This document shows, piece after piece, positions 16,985 to 25,900 of a stretch of 64,000 nucleotides of DNA. This DNA is from Gaetbulibacter_A sp043876815 (lineage in GTDB: Bacteria; Bacteroidota; Bacteroidia; Flavobacteriales; Flavobacteriaceae). Each line of letters begins with the position of its first letter. Positions within the stretch are counted from its first letter, which is position 1. The stretch spans positions 1 through 64,000 of the forward strand of contig NZ_JBAWKA010000003.1 of assembly GCF_043876815.1 (NCBI RefSeq). The letters run 5' to 3'. Below the pieces are notes generated by a model, which had not been told where the DNA came from, did not search any database, and saw only the letters and a list, made by a program, of their open reading frames with translations. Made by a program: the position numbers and the translations under genes.

Positions 16985-17135
16985 TTGGTTATAATGAAGT
17001 ACAACAGTTTGGTTCTGATCCTGTTGCGACATTTAAGAACCTAATTTAACAAATAAAACCGAACCGTAGGAAATTCCGCGGAATTTTCAAGATAAGCGAA
17101 AACAAGCAATTACGTATAGCTGTTGCTATACTTTC
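16985..17135. repeat. Dispersed intergenic repeat, copy R2, with two palindromes
   Basis: Between two minus-strand genes. It contains ataatgaagtacaaca (shared with R3 as ataatgaagcacaaca), the stretch taagaacctaatttaac (shared with R1 and R3), a perfect 16-bp palindrome aaattccgcggaattt (17071-17086), the motif acaagcaattac (shared with R4), and a hairpin with arms gtatagc and gctatac around tgtt (17114-17131). It is the best-preserved copy of the family. Confidence 0.8.
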
Positions 17136-17153
17136 GTTATTCATTATATAACA

Positions 17154-17918
17154 TTATTCTCTTTTACTCCATATTTCATAGATTGGATCACCCTTGCTAG
17201 ACAATCCTGAATGGTGCCAATTACCATCCACTAAATCAAATTCAAATTTTAGGCTTGCTCCAACTCGAGAATCATCCCTTGAAAAGAATTCAATATTTTC
17301 GGTATATTCTGAATTGGTAGTTGTATATGTTCCACCCCCTGTACCCATGAATTGTTTTGTTTCTGTATTATAGGCTATCCATTGAAAACGAGTTCCTGAT
17401 AAGATTTTCATCGTTTTTCTTGGTCTACTTGTATCATTCATTTGTGTTTGGCCATCTTTTACTCTACCAGACATTAACCATGCGCCATTTAATTTTCCGG
17501 GCTCACCGTTATCTATTCTTTTAAATTTCCTGTCCCAACCAACGATTCCCATGATAGAATCATTTAGAAACACTTGAAAACTCACTTCTGTACCAACACG
17601 CTCGGGATGCATTGAATCGAATTCTGCTGTTTCTGTCATTGTATCGCCAGATAATTTCCAGGTTCCACCCTCTGTGCTTATAAACTTACCTGTTATTGAA
17701 TCATAAGTGCTTATCACTTGATATCCTTCAGAAAAAATAACAATACTTTTAAGTTTATCTCCATTTTCAGAAGTATGATAACTTTCCCAGGCTCCAATAA
17801 AACTTTGTGCATTAAGTCCTAATGATAAGAATGCGCAAACGAATATTACAGTTATTTTTTTACTCACAACACTTCTATTCTTGTTTTTATATTCGTGATT
17901 TTTCTTTGAAAAGTTCAT
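17154..17918 (-). CDS. Secreted protein with two lipocalin-like repeats, unknown function
   Basis: 254 residues with a signal peptide (VIFVCAFLSLGLNAQ, cleavage near residue 38) behind a basic N-terminus. The mature protein is two similar halves, each starting GAW: residues ~42-135 (GAWESYHTSENGD...GGTWKLSGDTMTETAEFDS...RVGTEVSFQ) and ~143-254 (GAWLMSGRVKDGQ...GGTYTTTNSEYTENIEFFS...RVGASLKFE). The pattern of short beta strands and the conserved GG-T-W/Y and RVG motifs suggests a duplicated beta-barrel of lipocalin-like type. No enzyme motif is visible. It lies between intergenic repeats R2 and R3 on the same strand as the DUF6090 gene. Confidence 0.7.
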   Translation of the reverse strand: MNFSKKNHEYKNKNRSVVSKKITVIFVCAFLSLGLNAQSFIGAWESYHTSENGDKLKSIVIFSEGYQVISTYDSITGKFISTEGGTWKLSGDTMTETAEFDSMHPERVGTEVSFQVFLNDSIMGIVGWDRKFKRIDNGEPGKLNGAWLMSGRVKDGQTQMNDTSRPRKTMKILSGTRFQWIAYNTETKQFMGTGGGTYTTTNSEYTENIEFFSRDDSRVGASLKFEFDLVDGNWHHSGLSSKGDPIYEIWSKRE

Positions 17919-17964
17919 GAGTTCATATTTTTAAAATGTTATTCTTACAAAATTGGGAAGCTAT

Positions 17965-18095
17965 TGGTTAAACATAATGAAGCACAACATTTATGTATAA
18001 GATAGGTTGTGTATTTTAACAACCTAATTTAACAAATAAAACTGAACCCTAAGAAGTTCCGCAAGATTTTCTATAGAAACAGTTACGAAGCTATT
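17965..18095. repeat. Dispersed intergenic repeat, copy R3
   Basis: Upstream of the minus-strand two-repeat protein gene. It shares ataatgaagcacaaca-type sequence and aacctaatttaacaaataaa with R2, followed by a diverged stem region (gttccgcaagatttt) that has lost the clean palindrome. The remainder of the 17919-18248 gap shows nothing else I can recognise. Confidence 0.7.
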
Positions 18096-18248
18096 AAAAA
18101 TACACAAGGATGTCTATAGCTCTATTTTAAAGGGATCTCGAATTTATTTCGTAGAAATAATCAGAAATTGTAATAAAGATATATTATTTAAACTATCTTA
18201 TAACAAAGCCCTAAATCTGATAAATAGAGGGGGTAATAATAAATTAGA

Positions 18249-19094
18249 ATGGAAACATTAAATCAAATTTTAGAATTTGAAATCTTTACTTTTCGGAGCT
18301 ATACACTAAAAGCTTCTCAATTGGTTAGTATTTTGGTAATCATTGTGGTTACTAGATTAATTCTTTGGGTCCTTAAACAAGCATTTTTTCATAAAAAAAA
18401 ATCTACCAAAATAAATACCGGAGGTACCTATGCCTTATTAAAAATTATTAAATATGTTGTATGGGTTATTGCAATTGCCTTGGTATTAGAATCCATTGGT
18501 ATTAAAGTCACCTTACTCATAGCAGGTTCGGCCGCATTACTAGTAGGGATTGGTTTAGGGCTGCAGCAAACATTTAACGACGTCATATCTGGTATTATAT
18601 TACTTTCAGAACGCTCTATAGAAGTGGGAGATGTTTTAGAAATCGATAATGATGTCGTGATTATTGAAAGTATAGGTTTAAGAACCTCCAAAGCCATGAA
18701 TAGGGATGATATTTCTATTATCATTCCAAACTCTTTAATAACGACCAGCAAAGTAATTAATTGGAGTCATCAATCACATCAAACCCGTTTTAAAATTCAT
18801 GTTGGTGTAGCTTATGGAAGCGATGTTGATTTTGTGATAAAAAATTTAGAAAAAAGTGCTTATGATCATCCTGAAATTCACAATAAAAACTTGATTGAAG
18901 CTCGTTTGTTGAATTTTGGAAGCTCATCATTAGATTTTCAGCTTTTATTTTTTACCTCGAATATTTTTAGGATAGGTAAAATGAAAAGTGACATTCGAAG
19001 ATTGATCAATAAGAATTTCACTGAGAATAATATAGTAATTGCATTTCCTCAAATGGATCTGCATCTTAAGTCTAATAGCATCGAAAAAAAATAA
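18249..19094 (+). CDS. Small-conductance mechanosensitive channel family protein (MscS)
   Basis: 281 residues, close to the minimal MscS length. Three N-terminal hydrophobic helices (residues ~18-40, ~63-85, ~88-112) are followed by the pore-lining region GSAALLVGIGLGLQQTFNDVISGIILLSERSIEVGD, the classic MscS TM3 pattern of Gly/Ala packing, and the beta domain (VVIIESIGLRTSKAMNRDDISIIIPNSLI). A C-terminal alpha/beta domain completes the cytoplasmic cage. MscS channels open under membrane tension and release solutes after osmotic downshock. The gene is on the + strand between minus-strand genes and is probably transcribed alone. Confidence 0.9.
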   Translation: METLNQILEFEIFTFRSYTLKASQLVSILVIIVVTRLILWVLKQAFFHKKKSTKINTGGTYALLKIIKYVVWVIAIALVLESIGIKVTLLIAGSAALLVGIGLGLQQTFNDVISGIILLSERSIEVGDVLEIDNDVVIIESIGLRTSKAMNRDDISIIIPNSLITTSKVINWSHQSHQTRFKIHVGVAYGSDVDFVIKNLEKSAYDHPEIHNKNLIEARLLNFGSSSLDFQLLFFTSNIFRIGKMKSDIRRLINKNFTENNIVIAFPQMDLHLKSNSIEKK

Positions 19095-19247
19095 GTGCTC
19101 ATAAATAATCTTCAGAACTAATATTTTATGTCTTTATAGATTGTTTTTTGAGTGAATAGCGGTTTTTTTAGTAGTGAAGAACGGGTTGGCTATGCGCAGT
19201 AACCTACAGGATATTGTGTATAAATGTGTTGGCCAAGGTTTTTAGGG

Positions 19248-20036
19248 TCACTTTTTATTTATCCAATCAATTACAAAAGGCAAAAGATGTTGAGGGACAA
19301 TATGACCTCCATCAAATGTTTTGTAAGTAACATCATATCCATTATCAATCAGAAGATCACGTGCTGCTTCAGCATATTTAATTGGTACAGCCGTGTCTTT
19401 TTCACCTTGAATAATCAGAGTTCTTACACCCTTGCCGTCTTCAATAGCATCTGTGCCTAGCCAATCTTCATCAACTACAGATGAGAAGATGATCATCCCA
19501 TCAATTTTGTCATGATGATGGATGCCACTTAGGTAGGTAATAATGCCACCTTGAGACATCCCTAAAAAATAAACTTCCCCAATGTTGTACTTCGCTTTTA
19601 AATCTTCAATAACCTTATCCATCTGCTTTTCAGTGGTTACCCGCATAGCAGATATTTCTAATTCGGATGCAGGTCTTTCGAGCATGATAAAGGACGAGAT
19701 ATCATACAGAAACCACTCATAACCTAAAGTTCCGTCATTTCTTAAATAACTGTATGGTGCTTCGGGTGTTGCATAAATATATCCGGCATCGGTAAATGGT
19801 TTGCTTAAACTTTGAAAATGTTCAGCCGTACTGCTAAATCCATGAAGCCCTATAACTAGAGTATGGCTTTTTGTTGAATCGAAGCTATTTGGCAGCGTAA
19901 CAATCGTAGGGGTAATGGCTTCTATCTTGCTCCAAATAACCGCAGAGTTACTCGTCGTGTCGGTTTGTGCATATACAACGCTGCATACTGCATTTAAAAA
20001 GAATAAGAGGGTAAACAATTTAAAGTGTTCTAACAT
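19248..20036 (-). CDS. Secreted alpha/beta hydrolase (esterase/phospholipase-carboxylesterase type)
   Basis: 262 residues with a signal peptide (LFTLLFFLNAVCSVVYAQ). The alpha/beta hydrolase core has an oxyanion-loop motif (IGLHGFSSTAEHF), the nucleophile elbow GMSQGG, an acidic residue in IIQGEKDTAVP and the catalytic His in GGHIVP near the C-terminus. The layout fits the carboxylesterase/dienelactone-hydrolase-like group; the substrate is unknown. The start codon overlaps by 7 bp the end of the truncated DUF6090 reading frame at 20030-20185, so its native promoter may have been replaced by the one that served that gene. Confidence 0.85.
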   Translation of the reverse strand: MLEHFKLFTLLFFLNAVCSVVYAQTDTTSNSAVIWSKIEAITPTIVTLPNSFDSTKSHTLVIGLHGFSSTAEHFQSLSKPFTDAGYIYATPEAPYSYLRNDGTLGYEWFLYDISSFIMLERPASELEISAMRVTTEKQMDKVIEDLKAKYNIGEVYFLGMSQGGIITYLSGIHHHDKIDGMIIFSSVVDEDWLGTDAIEDGKGVRTLIIQGEKDTAVPIKYAEAARDLLIDNGYDVTYKTFDGGHIVPQHLLPFVIDWINKK

Positions 20037-20185
20037 ATTTTGCCTATTAATTCATTATTAATTTGTAACCCAATCAAAATCCCAATAACAACAAGAATAA
20101 TTTCACCAATAGCATATTTAAAATACGTTCCAGTTTTTCCTTCTGAAAGTAAGTTTTGACTAATTTTTCTAAGGAATTTTATCAT
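20030..20185 (-). pseudogene. Truncated DUF6090 gene (51-residue N-terminal remnant)
   Basis: Translating the minus strand from the ATG at 20185 gives MIKFLRKISQNLLSEGK, then the DUF6090 transmembrane hallmark IGEIILVVIGILIGLQINN, then a stop after 51 residues, against 243 in the intact relative at 16243-16974. The cytoplasm-facing start and the membrane helix remain while the soluble domain is gone. The frame ends 7 bp inside the esterase gene, as if a deletion joined the two. A functional one-helix peptide cannot be excluded. Confidence 0.75.
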
Positions 20186-20238
20186 TGGTTGGTTATTTCT
20201 CTAAAGTTAGTATAATTATTTAATTCCGTGGGAATGAG

Positions 20239-20375
20239 AAATACTAAACAGCTCAACTTCTCGGCTACGAGAGTTCTGCTGTTTAGTATTTAACTTTACA
20301 AGTAAACAAAAAACCGAAAATTCCTTAGGAATTTTCAGGATATACGATAACAAGCAATTACCTATAGCCGTTGTT
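20239..20375. repeat. Dispersed intergenic repeat, copy R4, with nested hairpins
   Basis: A long hairpin at 20239-20291 has perfect 14-bp arms (aaatactaaacagc and gctgtttagtattt) with an inner near-palindrome (aacttctcg...cgagagtt). A second hairpin at 20316-20336 has arms gaaaattcc and ggaattttc around tta. The motif acaagcaattac and the tail tatagccgttgttgtg align with the end of R2. On the minus strand it lies upstream of the DUF6090 remnant, the same position that R2 has relative to the intact DUF6090 gene. Confidence 0.8.
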
Positions 20376-20570
20376 GTGTGAAGGTAATTTTGTTTTTCCA
20401 AAATCAATTTTACATCTAAAATCGACTAACTTTAAAACCATCTGGGAAAGATCTACATTTTTAAATACTGTTTCCCAACCATTTGGAAAATGAGCTCCCG
20501 GAATATATCTTTTACACTTACAAACTTCTGATGATAGAAACGGTATTCGTAAGCTTATTAAACAATAAAA
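20358..20570 (-). pseudogene. Possible decayed 3' end of a protein gene
   Basis: On the minus strand a frame of 70 codons runs from a stop at 20571 to a stop at 20358, reading for example VCKCKRYIPGAHFPNGW and LSQMVLKLVDFRCKIDFGK. It has no good start codon, and its stop falls inside repeat R4. It looks like the C-terminus of a lost gene rather than random sequence, but I cannot name the family. Confidence 0.3.
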
Positions 20571-20918
20571 TTAAAAAGTAAAACCTCCCTAGGTAATGAT
20601 TAATAGCGTTACCAATATTAGAATGCATGTTAATAAAAACTAGCAGGCTTTTTAATTATGGTTTGTTCTGAGGAGCTGCGCATTATCTCATTTGAAATTT
20701 TATTTTAGTTAATTTTCTTAATAATACACACATAGCAAAGAAAAAAATTGCACGAATTTTGAGGTGATAATTTATATTAATTTAAGTCGACCAAAAACGC
20801 TTTGAGTGTTTAATGAAAAATTTATTAAAAACAGTATCCTATTAATTAGAGAGTTTTTTTAATAAAATTCGGGTAATTTTTTTTTAATTGTTTATTATTG
20901 GGTCTTGTTTAATTGAAA
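20571..20918. other. AT-rich non-coding stretch before the ECF sigma gene
   Basis: No reading frame or RNA gene is recognisable. The stretch is strongly AT-rich with several T and A runs close to the sigma factor start, and probably holds the promoter of the sigma gene, although I cannot point to a clean -33/-7 pair. Confidence 0.5.
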
Positions 20919-21485
20919 ATGAATAGTGTAGATTCAAAAATCTTAAAACGTCTTCAAAAGAGCGATAAAAAAGCGTTAACAGAACTGTATGAAAGTTACT
21001 GGAAGCCCTTATTTATTTCGTCTTACAATCTTTTAAAGGACAAAGAACTTTCCGAGGAAATTATTCAAGATGTATTTATTGATCTTTGGAAGAATCGAGA
21101 AACACTTCAAATTAAAATTTCTATAAAATCTTATTTATATGCCTGTGTTCGGTATAAAGTTTTTGGAGAATTCAGAAAAAACAAAGTAAAAAATGTTGAG
21201 CTCTTTGAAGACCTGAACCAAAGATTTCAATATGCCACTCCAGAGACCAAACTCATGCACGAAGAACTCGTGAAGCAGGTAGATACCATTGTTAATACAC
21301 TTCCTAAGAAATGTCGGGAGGTATATATTTTAAGCAGAAACAAACAACTTTCCCATAAAGAGATCTCCGAACAACTCGGAATATCTACAAAAACGGTAGA
21401 AAACCATATCACTATGGCACTTAAAGTGTTAAGGAAATCCCTTGGTCACTTATTGAGTATCGAGCTATTATACCACCTCTACTAA
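20919..21485 (+). CDS. ECF-type RNA polymerase sigma factor (Bacteroidetes SusCD-linked group)
   Basis: 188 residues from the ATG at 20919; a TTG two codons upstream is also in frame. Sigma region 2 is at about residues 20-85 (LYESYWKPLFISSYNLLKDKELSEEIIQDVFIDLWKN) and region 4 at about 120-175 (LPKKCREVYILSRNKQLSHKEISEQLGISTKTVENHITMALKVLRK), which forms the helix-turn-helix for -35 recognition. In Bacteroidota such sigma factors act with a FecR-type anti-sigma and a SusC transporter with an STN domain: the transporter signals substrate across the outer membrane and releases the sigma factor, which then transcribes susC/susD. Exactly those two partners follow here (FecR 166 bp downstream, SusC after it), so this is very likely the dedicated regulator of the locus. 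Confidence 0.95.
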   Translation: MNSVDSKILKRLQKSDKKALTELYESYWKPLFISSYNLLKDKELSEEIIQDVFIDLWKNRETLQIKISIKSYLYACVRYKVFGEFRKNKVKNVELFEDLNQRFQYATPETKLMHEELVKQVDTIVNTLPKKCREVYILSRNKQLSHKEISEQLGISTKTVENHITMALKVLRKSLGHLLSIELLYHLY

Positions 21486-21651
21486 AAATCAACCCTTCAT
21501 TTCGAATCGTATCTATCTATTTTTCAATAGTTTATATGATATAAAAAGAGTAAGCTTAAAAAAAAACGAAAAATTTATAACTTTTTTTTAGGGGATAAGC
21601 TCATTATTATACACTCTATAGATAAACCGGTAAACTGCAATTATTACTTCT

Positions 21652-22815
21652 ATGGATAATAATGATATAAATAAAAAGTTTTTTCGAAAATTAATTGAAA
21701 GATATTTAGATGGAGAAACAACTGCTGACGAATTAAAGCTACTCGTTAATTATTACGAGAGTTTTCAAAAAGAAAATGAATGGGTTGAAGCTTTGGGGCC
21801 AGAGAATATAATAAAAGAGCGAATGCTTATTAATATTTTGGATGCCATCAAAGAAGAAGAGAAAGAGTCTTCAAAAGTAATTTCATTATTCACCAGAAAC
21901 CTAATTAAGTATGTGGCAGCAGCATCTATAGCTGTTTTTATGGCTTTCTATTTTTTCATGGATAAGGGTACCACGATTACAGAACCCAATAATAATATTG
22001 TAAATACAAGTATAGAAGTTGGAACAGACAAAGCAACTCTTACCAGAGAAGACGGCTCTAACATTGCTCTTGAAAAGGGTAAGAATTATGCTTCTGATAA
22101 TATGGTTAGCGATGGTAAGGCATTGGTTTATTCCGAAGCGAAACAAACTACGGCAGACGTTAAATACAACTATTTAACCATACCACGGGGCGGACAGTTT
22201 TTTATTAAGTTATCTGACGGCACTCAGGTATGGCTGAATTCAGAATCTAAATTAAAATATCCCGTAGCGTTTATAGATGGACAAACACGTGAGGTAGAAT
22301 TACTTTATGGTGAAGCTTATTTTGACGTATCGCCGAGCTCGAAACATAAGGGTTCAAAATTCATCGTGAACAACAACAATCAGGAAATTGAGGTTTTGGG
22401 AACAGAATTCAATGTTAAAGCTTACAACAATGAACCTGAAGTTACAACCACTTTGGTTGAAGGGAAAGTAAGTATTAACTACCAAGGGGAAAATCATCTT
22501 TTATTACCCAATCAAAAATCTATTTTAAATACCACCTATAACACTATTGAATTTCAAGAAGCAAATGTTTTTCAGGAAACATCGTGGAGAAAAGGAATTT
22601 TCTCATTCGACAATAGCTCTTTAAAGGATATCATGATCGTACTTGCGCGATGGTATGATTTTGAAGTAGAATTTAAGAATAAAGCCGTTGAGAAAGAACT
22701 ATTTATAGGAACCTTAGGTAAAAATGATAAGATTGAAAACATCCTTCAAAATTTAAAGGATATGGAGGTTATAAATGGTTTCGAATTCGATAACAAAAAT
22801 ATCATCATAGAATAA
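21652..22815 (+). CDS. FecR family anti-sigma factor
   Basis: 387 residues. A cytoplasmic N-terminal ~80 residues (RKLIERYLDGETTADELKLL...) for binding the sigma factor is followed by one transmembrane helix at about 84-103 (YVAAASIAVFMAFYFFM). The periplasmic part is the FecR domain at about 175-275 (TIPRGGQFFIKLSDGTQVWLNSESKLKYPVAF, ELLYGEAYFDVSPS, VLGTEFNVKAYNNEPEVTTTLVEGKVSI) and a C-terminal DUF4974-type domain (about 310-387, FSFDNSSLKDIMIVLARWYDFEVEF). It should hold the preceding ECF sigma at the membrane and respond to the STN domain of the SusC protein encoded next. The order sigma, FecR, SusC, SusD is the standard trans-envelope signalling cassette of Bacteroidota. Confidence 0.95.
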   Translation: MDNNDINKKFFRKLIERYLDGETTADELKLLVNYYESFQKENEWVEALGPENIIKERMLINILDAIKEEEKESSKVISLFTRNLIKYVAAASIAVFMAFYFFMDKGTTITEPNNNIVNTSIEVGTDKATLTREDGSNIALEKGKNYASDNMVSDGKALVYSEAKQTTADVKYNYLTIPRGGQFFIKLSDGTQVWLNSESKLKYPVAFIDGQTREVELLYGEAYFDVSPSSKHKGSKFIVNNNNQEIEVLGTEFNVKAYNNEPEVTTTLVEGKVSINYQGENHLLLPNQKSILNTTYNTIEFQEANVFQETSWRKGIFSFDNSSLKDIMIVLARWYDFEVEFKNKAVEKELFIGTLGKNDKIENILQNLKDMEVINGFEFDNKNIIIE

Positions 22816-22821
22816 AAAAAA

Positions 22822-22867
22822 AGGGAACAAGGTCATAAACATTTGGCGGTGTTACTACCTCTTCCCT
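22822..22867 (+). promoter_or_regulatory. Hairpin between fecR-type gene and susC
   Basis: Seven bases after the FecR stop codon, agggaa and aaggt can pair with acct and ttccct across a ~23-base loop, interrupted by a mismatch. There is no T-run after it, so it is a weak candidate for a terminator and may instead be an mRNA processing or attenuation site between regulator and transporter genes. Confidence 0.35.
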
Positions 22868-22915
22868 CTTGTATGTATTAATTAAATAATTGTCTAACTA
22901 ACACAAAGCAAATTT

Positions 22916-25900
22916 ATGAAAATTAAATTAACTAACTTCCGTTTTCTCTATCGAAAACGGTTACACCAATTAATTATGAGAATGATTATCTTCCTTTTGT
23001 GTACGACTGTTTTTAGCTTGACGCCTGAAACAACGTTTTCACAGGAAAAAGTAATTATAAATCAAGACCAAACGGTTTCTGCTAATGAGGTTTTTAACAT
23101 CATACAGCAACAAACCAATTACCATTTTATTTTTCCAAAGCGTCTTTTTGCTAATGCTCCGGCTGTCTTATTGGAAAAAGGAGAAATATCAGCGATCAAT
23201 TTATTGAAAAAGGCACTTCAGAACAGTAATCTAGAGTTTACAATAGATGACAACAACACCATTTTAATAAAGAAGGTAAAACCTGAGCAAACTAGACGTC
23301 AACAAAAGGTTAATATTTCCGGTACGATTACAGATGAAGAGGGAATGCCTTTGGCTGGAGTTACAATTTTAGAAAAAGGCACGACAAACGGGGTTGTCAC
23401 AGATTTTAATGGAGCTTACACAATTACAGTTAGGGATGATGCTATTTTAGAGTATTCCTATATTGGTTTCGTATCGGCTACATTAAATGTAGGTGATTTA
23501 ACATATTATACTAATGTAAATATTCAGCTAAAGGAAGATGTTAATGATTTAGCTGAGGTTGTAGTAACGGGGTATCAAATTCTTTCTAAGGAAAGAGCTA
23601 CAGGATCGTTTGAGACGGTAAAAGAATCGCAATTACAACAGCGTCCTGCAGCGACGTTCTTAGAGCGTATTGTAGGACAGGTTCCCGGAGTAAACGTAAG
23701 TCCGGCAACAGGTAAAATTGAAATCAGAGGACGATCAACCTTACTGAATGGCGGTGATGATGTTTTAATTGTTGTTGATGGATTTCCATTAACAAGACAA
23801 GAAGACTACAACACCATTAACCCTGAGGATATTGAGACGTTAACAGTCCTTAAAGATGCCGCTGCTGCCTCTGTTTGGGGTGCTCGAGCTTCCAACGGTG
23901 TTATAGTTATCACAACTAAAACAGGAGATAAAAATAAAAAATTGTCTGTAGATTATTCTTCTTTTGTTGAATTTGAGAACAAAGTTAATCTAGATGACCT
24001 TAACTTCTTGGATGTTAATGGTGAAATTGATGCCGATCTTGAATTTATTGAAAAAAATTGGATCGATCCGGCCTTACTTGGTTCTGGAATTGGAAGTATC
24101 AATGATTTACATTTGGCTTATGTATATAGAAATGGCAATGCTCCAGACGGTACACTTTGGTCTCAAAACACATTCGATAACTATATAAATAACTTAAGAA
24201 GCAGAGAAGATGTAACCAAACAGCTTGAAAAATACCTGTTCAGAAATGCATTCAGACAAACACATAACCTAACCTTATCAGGAGGCGGAGAAAGAAATAC
24301 CTACTTCGCATCGATCTCTTATACCGATTATCAAGCAGCTACTATTGGCGATGAGGATGACAGGTTAACCTTTAATCTGAGAAACACATTTGATTTTTCT
24401 GATAAAATTAAGTTTACTGCAGGTATTACTACGGTTCTTAGAACTCAAAAAGCTAATGGAGTAGATACAGGTAGACTTAGAGAATTACAGGCTTATGATG
24501 AAATTGTAGATGAAAATGGTCAATATGTACAGAAATATGCAAGCTACAATCCTTGGTTATCACAAGAACGAGAAGCTATTGTTGGTTCCCCGCACACCTT
24601 CAATATTCTGGAAGAACAAAGAAATTTAGATAACAGCAGTCAGTTTTTGGATCTGCGAGCAGATTTTAAGATGGATGTTGAACTATTTGATGGTTTTGTA
24701 GTCACACCTTCTTTCCGCTATGAGCGTGGTGCTGGTATTGCCGATAATTATAGAAATATGTCATTACCATCACATCGAAATTTAATCAATTCATTTTATA
24801 AAGATGGAACGTACCAAATACCTGTAGGTTCAGATTATGAAAGAGAACAGGAGTATTATAAAGGTTGGACTATGCGAAACACCTTTAATTATGATAAAAC
24901 ATTTGGAAAGCATGATATAACACTATTTGGTGGGGTTGAGTATAACAGACGTTATAGAGAAAGTGATGTGAATCGTGCTTTTGGTTATAATCGACAAGCT
25001 ACACTTTACGTGGTGTACGATGAATTTGATCTATTCAGACGGCAAATAACCGATTTTAATAATTTCTCAATTGATGCTAACATATACAGAGCAAATAATT
25101 TTCAAAGGGTTAGCAATAGCGATAATCGATTTGTAGCTTATTTTGCGAATTTGGGTTATACTTTCAATAATAAATATTTGCTTAACGCCAGTTACCGAGT
25201 AGATCAGGCTAATATTTTTGGTAGCGACCCAGATTTTAGATATAAACCACTCTGGTCTGTTGGTGCAGGGTGGAAACTTTCAAAAGAAAGTTTTATGAAC
25301 AATGTGGACTGGGTTGATAACTTAACTTTAAGAGCAACTTATGGTCTTAATGGTAATACACTTGTTAATGCATCTCCATATGCCACGGCAAGTTCCAGAA
25401 CAAACACATATAGAAATTCTTATTTCTTTTCCAGATTGTTCCGTCCGGCAAACCCGGGCTTAAAATGGGAAGAAACAGCTACTCAAAATTATGCTTTGGA
25501 CTTTGGATTATTCAATAATAGATTATCTGGCTCTATAGAATACTATAAGAGAATAAGCACAGATGTATATGGTAGTACCTCGTTAGACCCAACGGTAGGC
25601 TTTACAAGTGCTTTGGTAAATTATGCATCGATTGAAAATACCGGATGGGAATTTCAACTAAGCGCTAATATCGTAGACAATCAAGATTTTGGATGGACTA
25701 TTCGTGGTAATTTTAATTCAAATGACAATGTTATAACTGATATTGAATCACCTTTTGACACGGCTCAGCGACTAGCGCAAGGTCTTGAGCGTGCTATTGG
25801 AGATCCCGTTAATAACTTTTATAGCTATAATTTTGCAGGACTAGATGCCAATGGAGAAGCTACGTTTTTCGATCGCAATGGCGTCGCGACACATTGGGCT

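Noticed and set aside
16985..17135. Insertion sequence or MITE ends at the palindromes
   Set aside because: No flanking target duplication and no terminal inverted repeats bounding a fixed-length element could be found; boundaries differ between R1-R4.
20216..20407. 63-codon minus-strand frame starting MILEKQNYLHTTTAIGN
   Set aside because: It runs entirely through repeat R4 and its two hairpins, so the peptide is a translation of palindromic DNA. The neighbouring frame 20358-20570 looks more like a real protein end.
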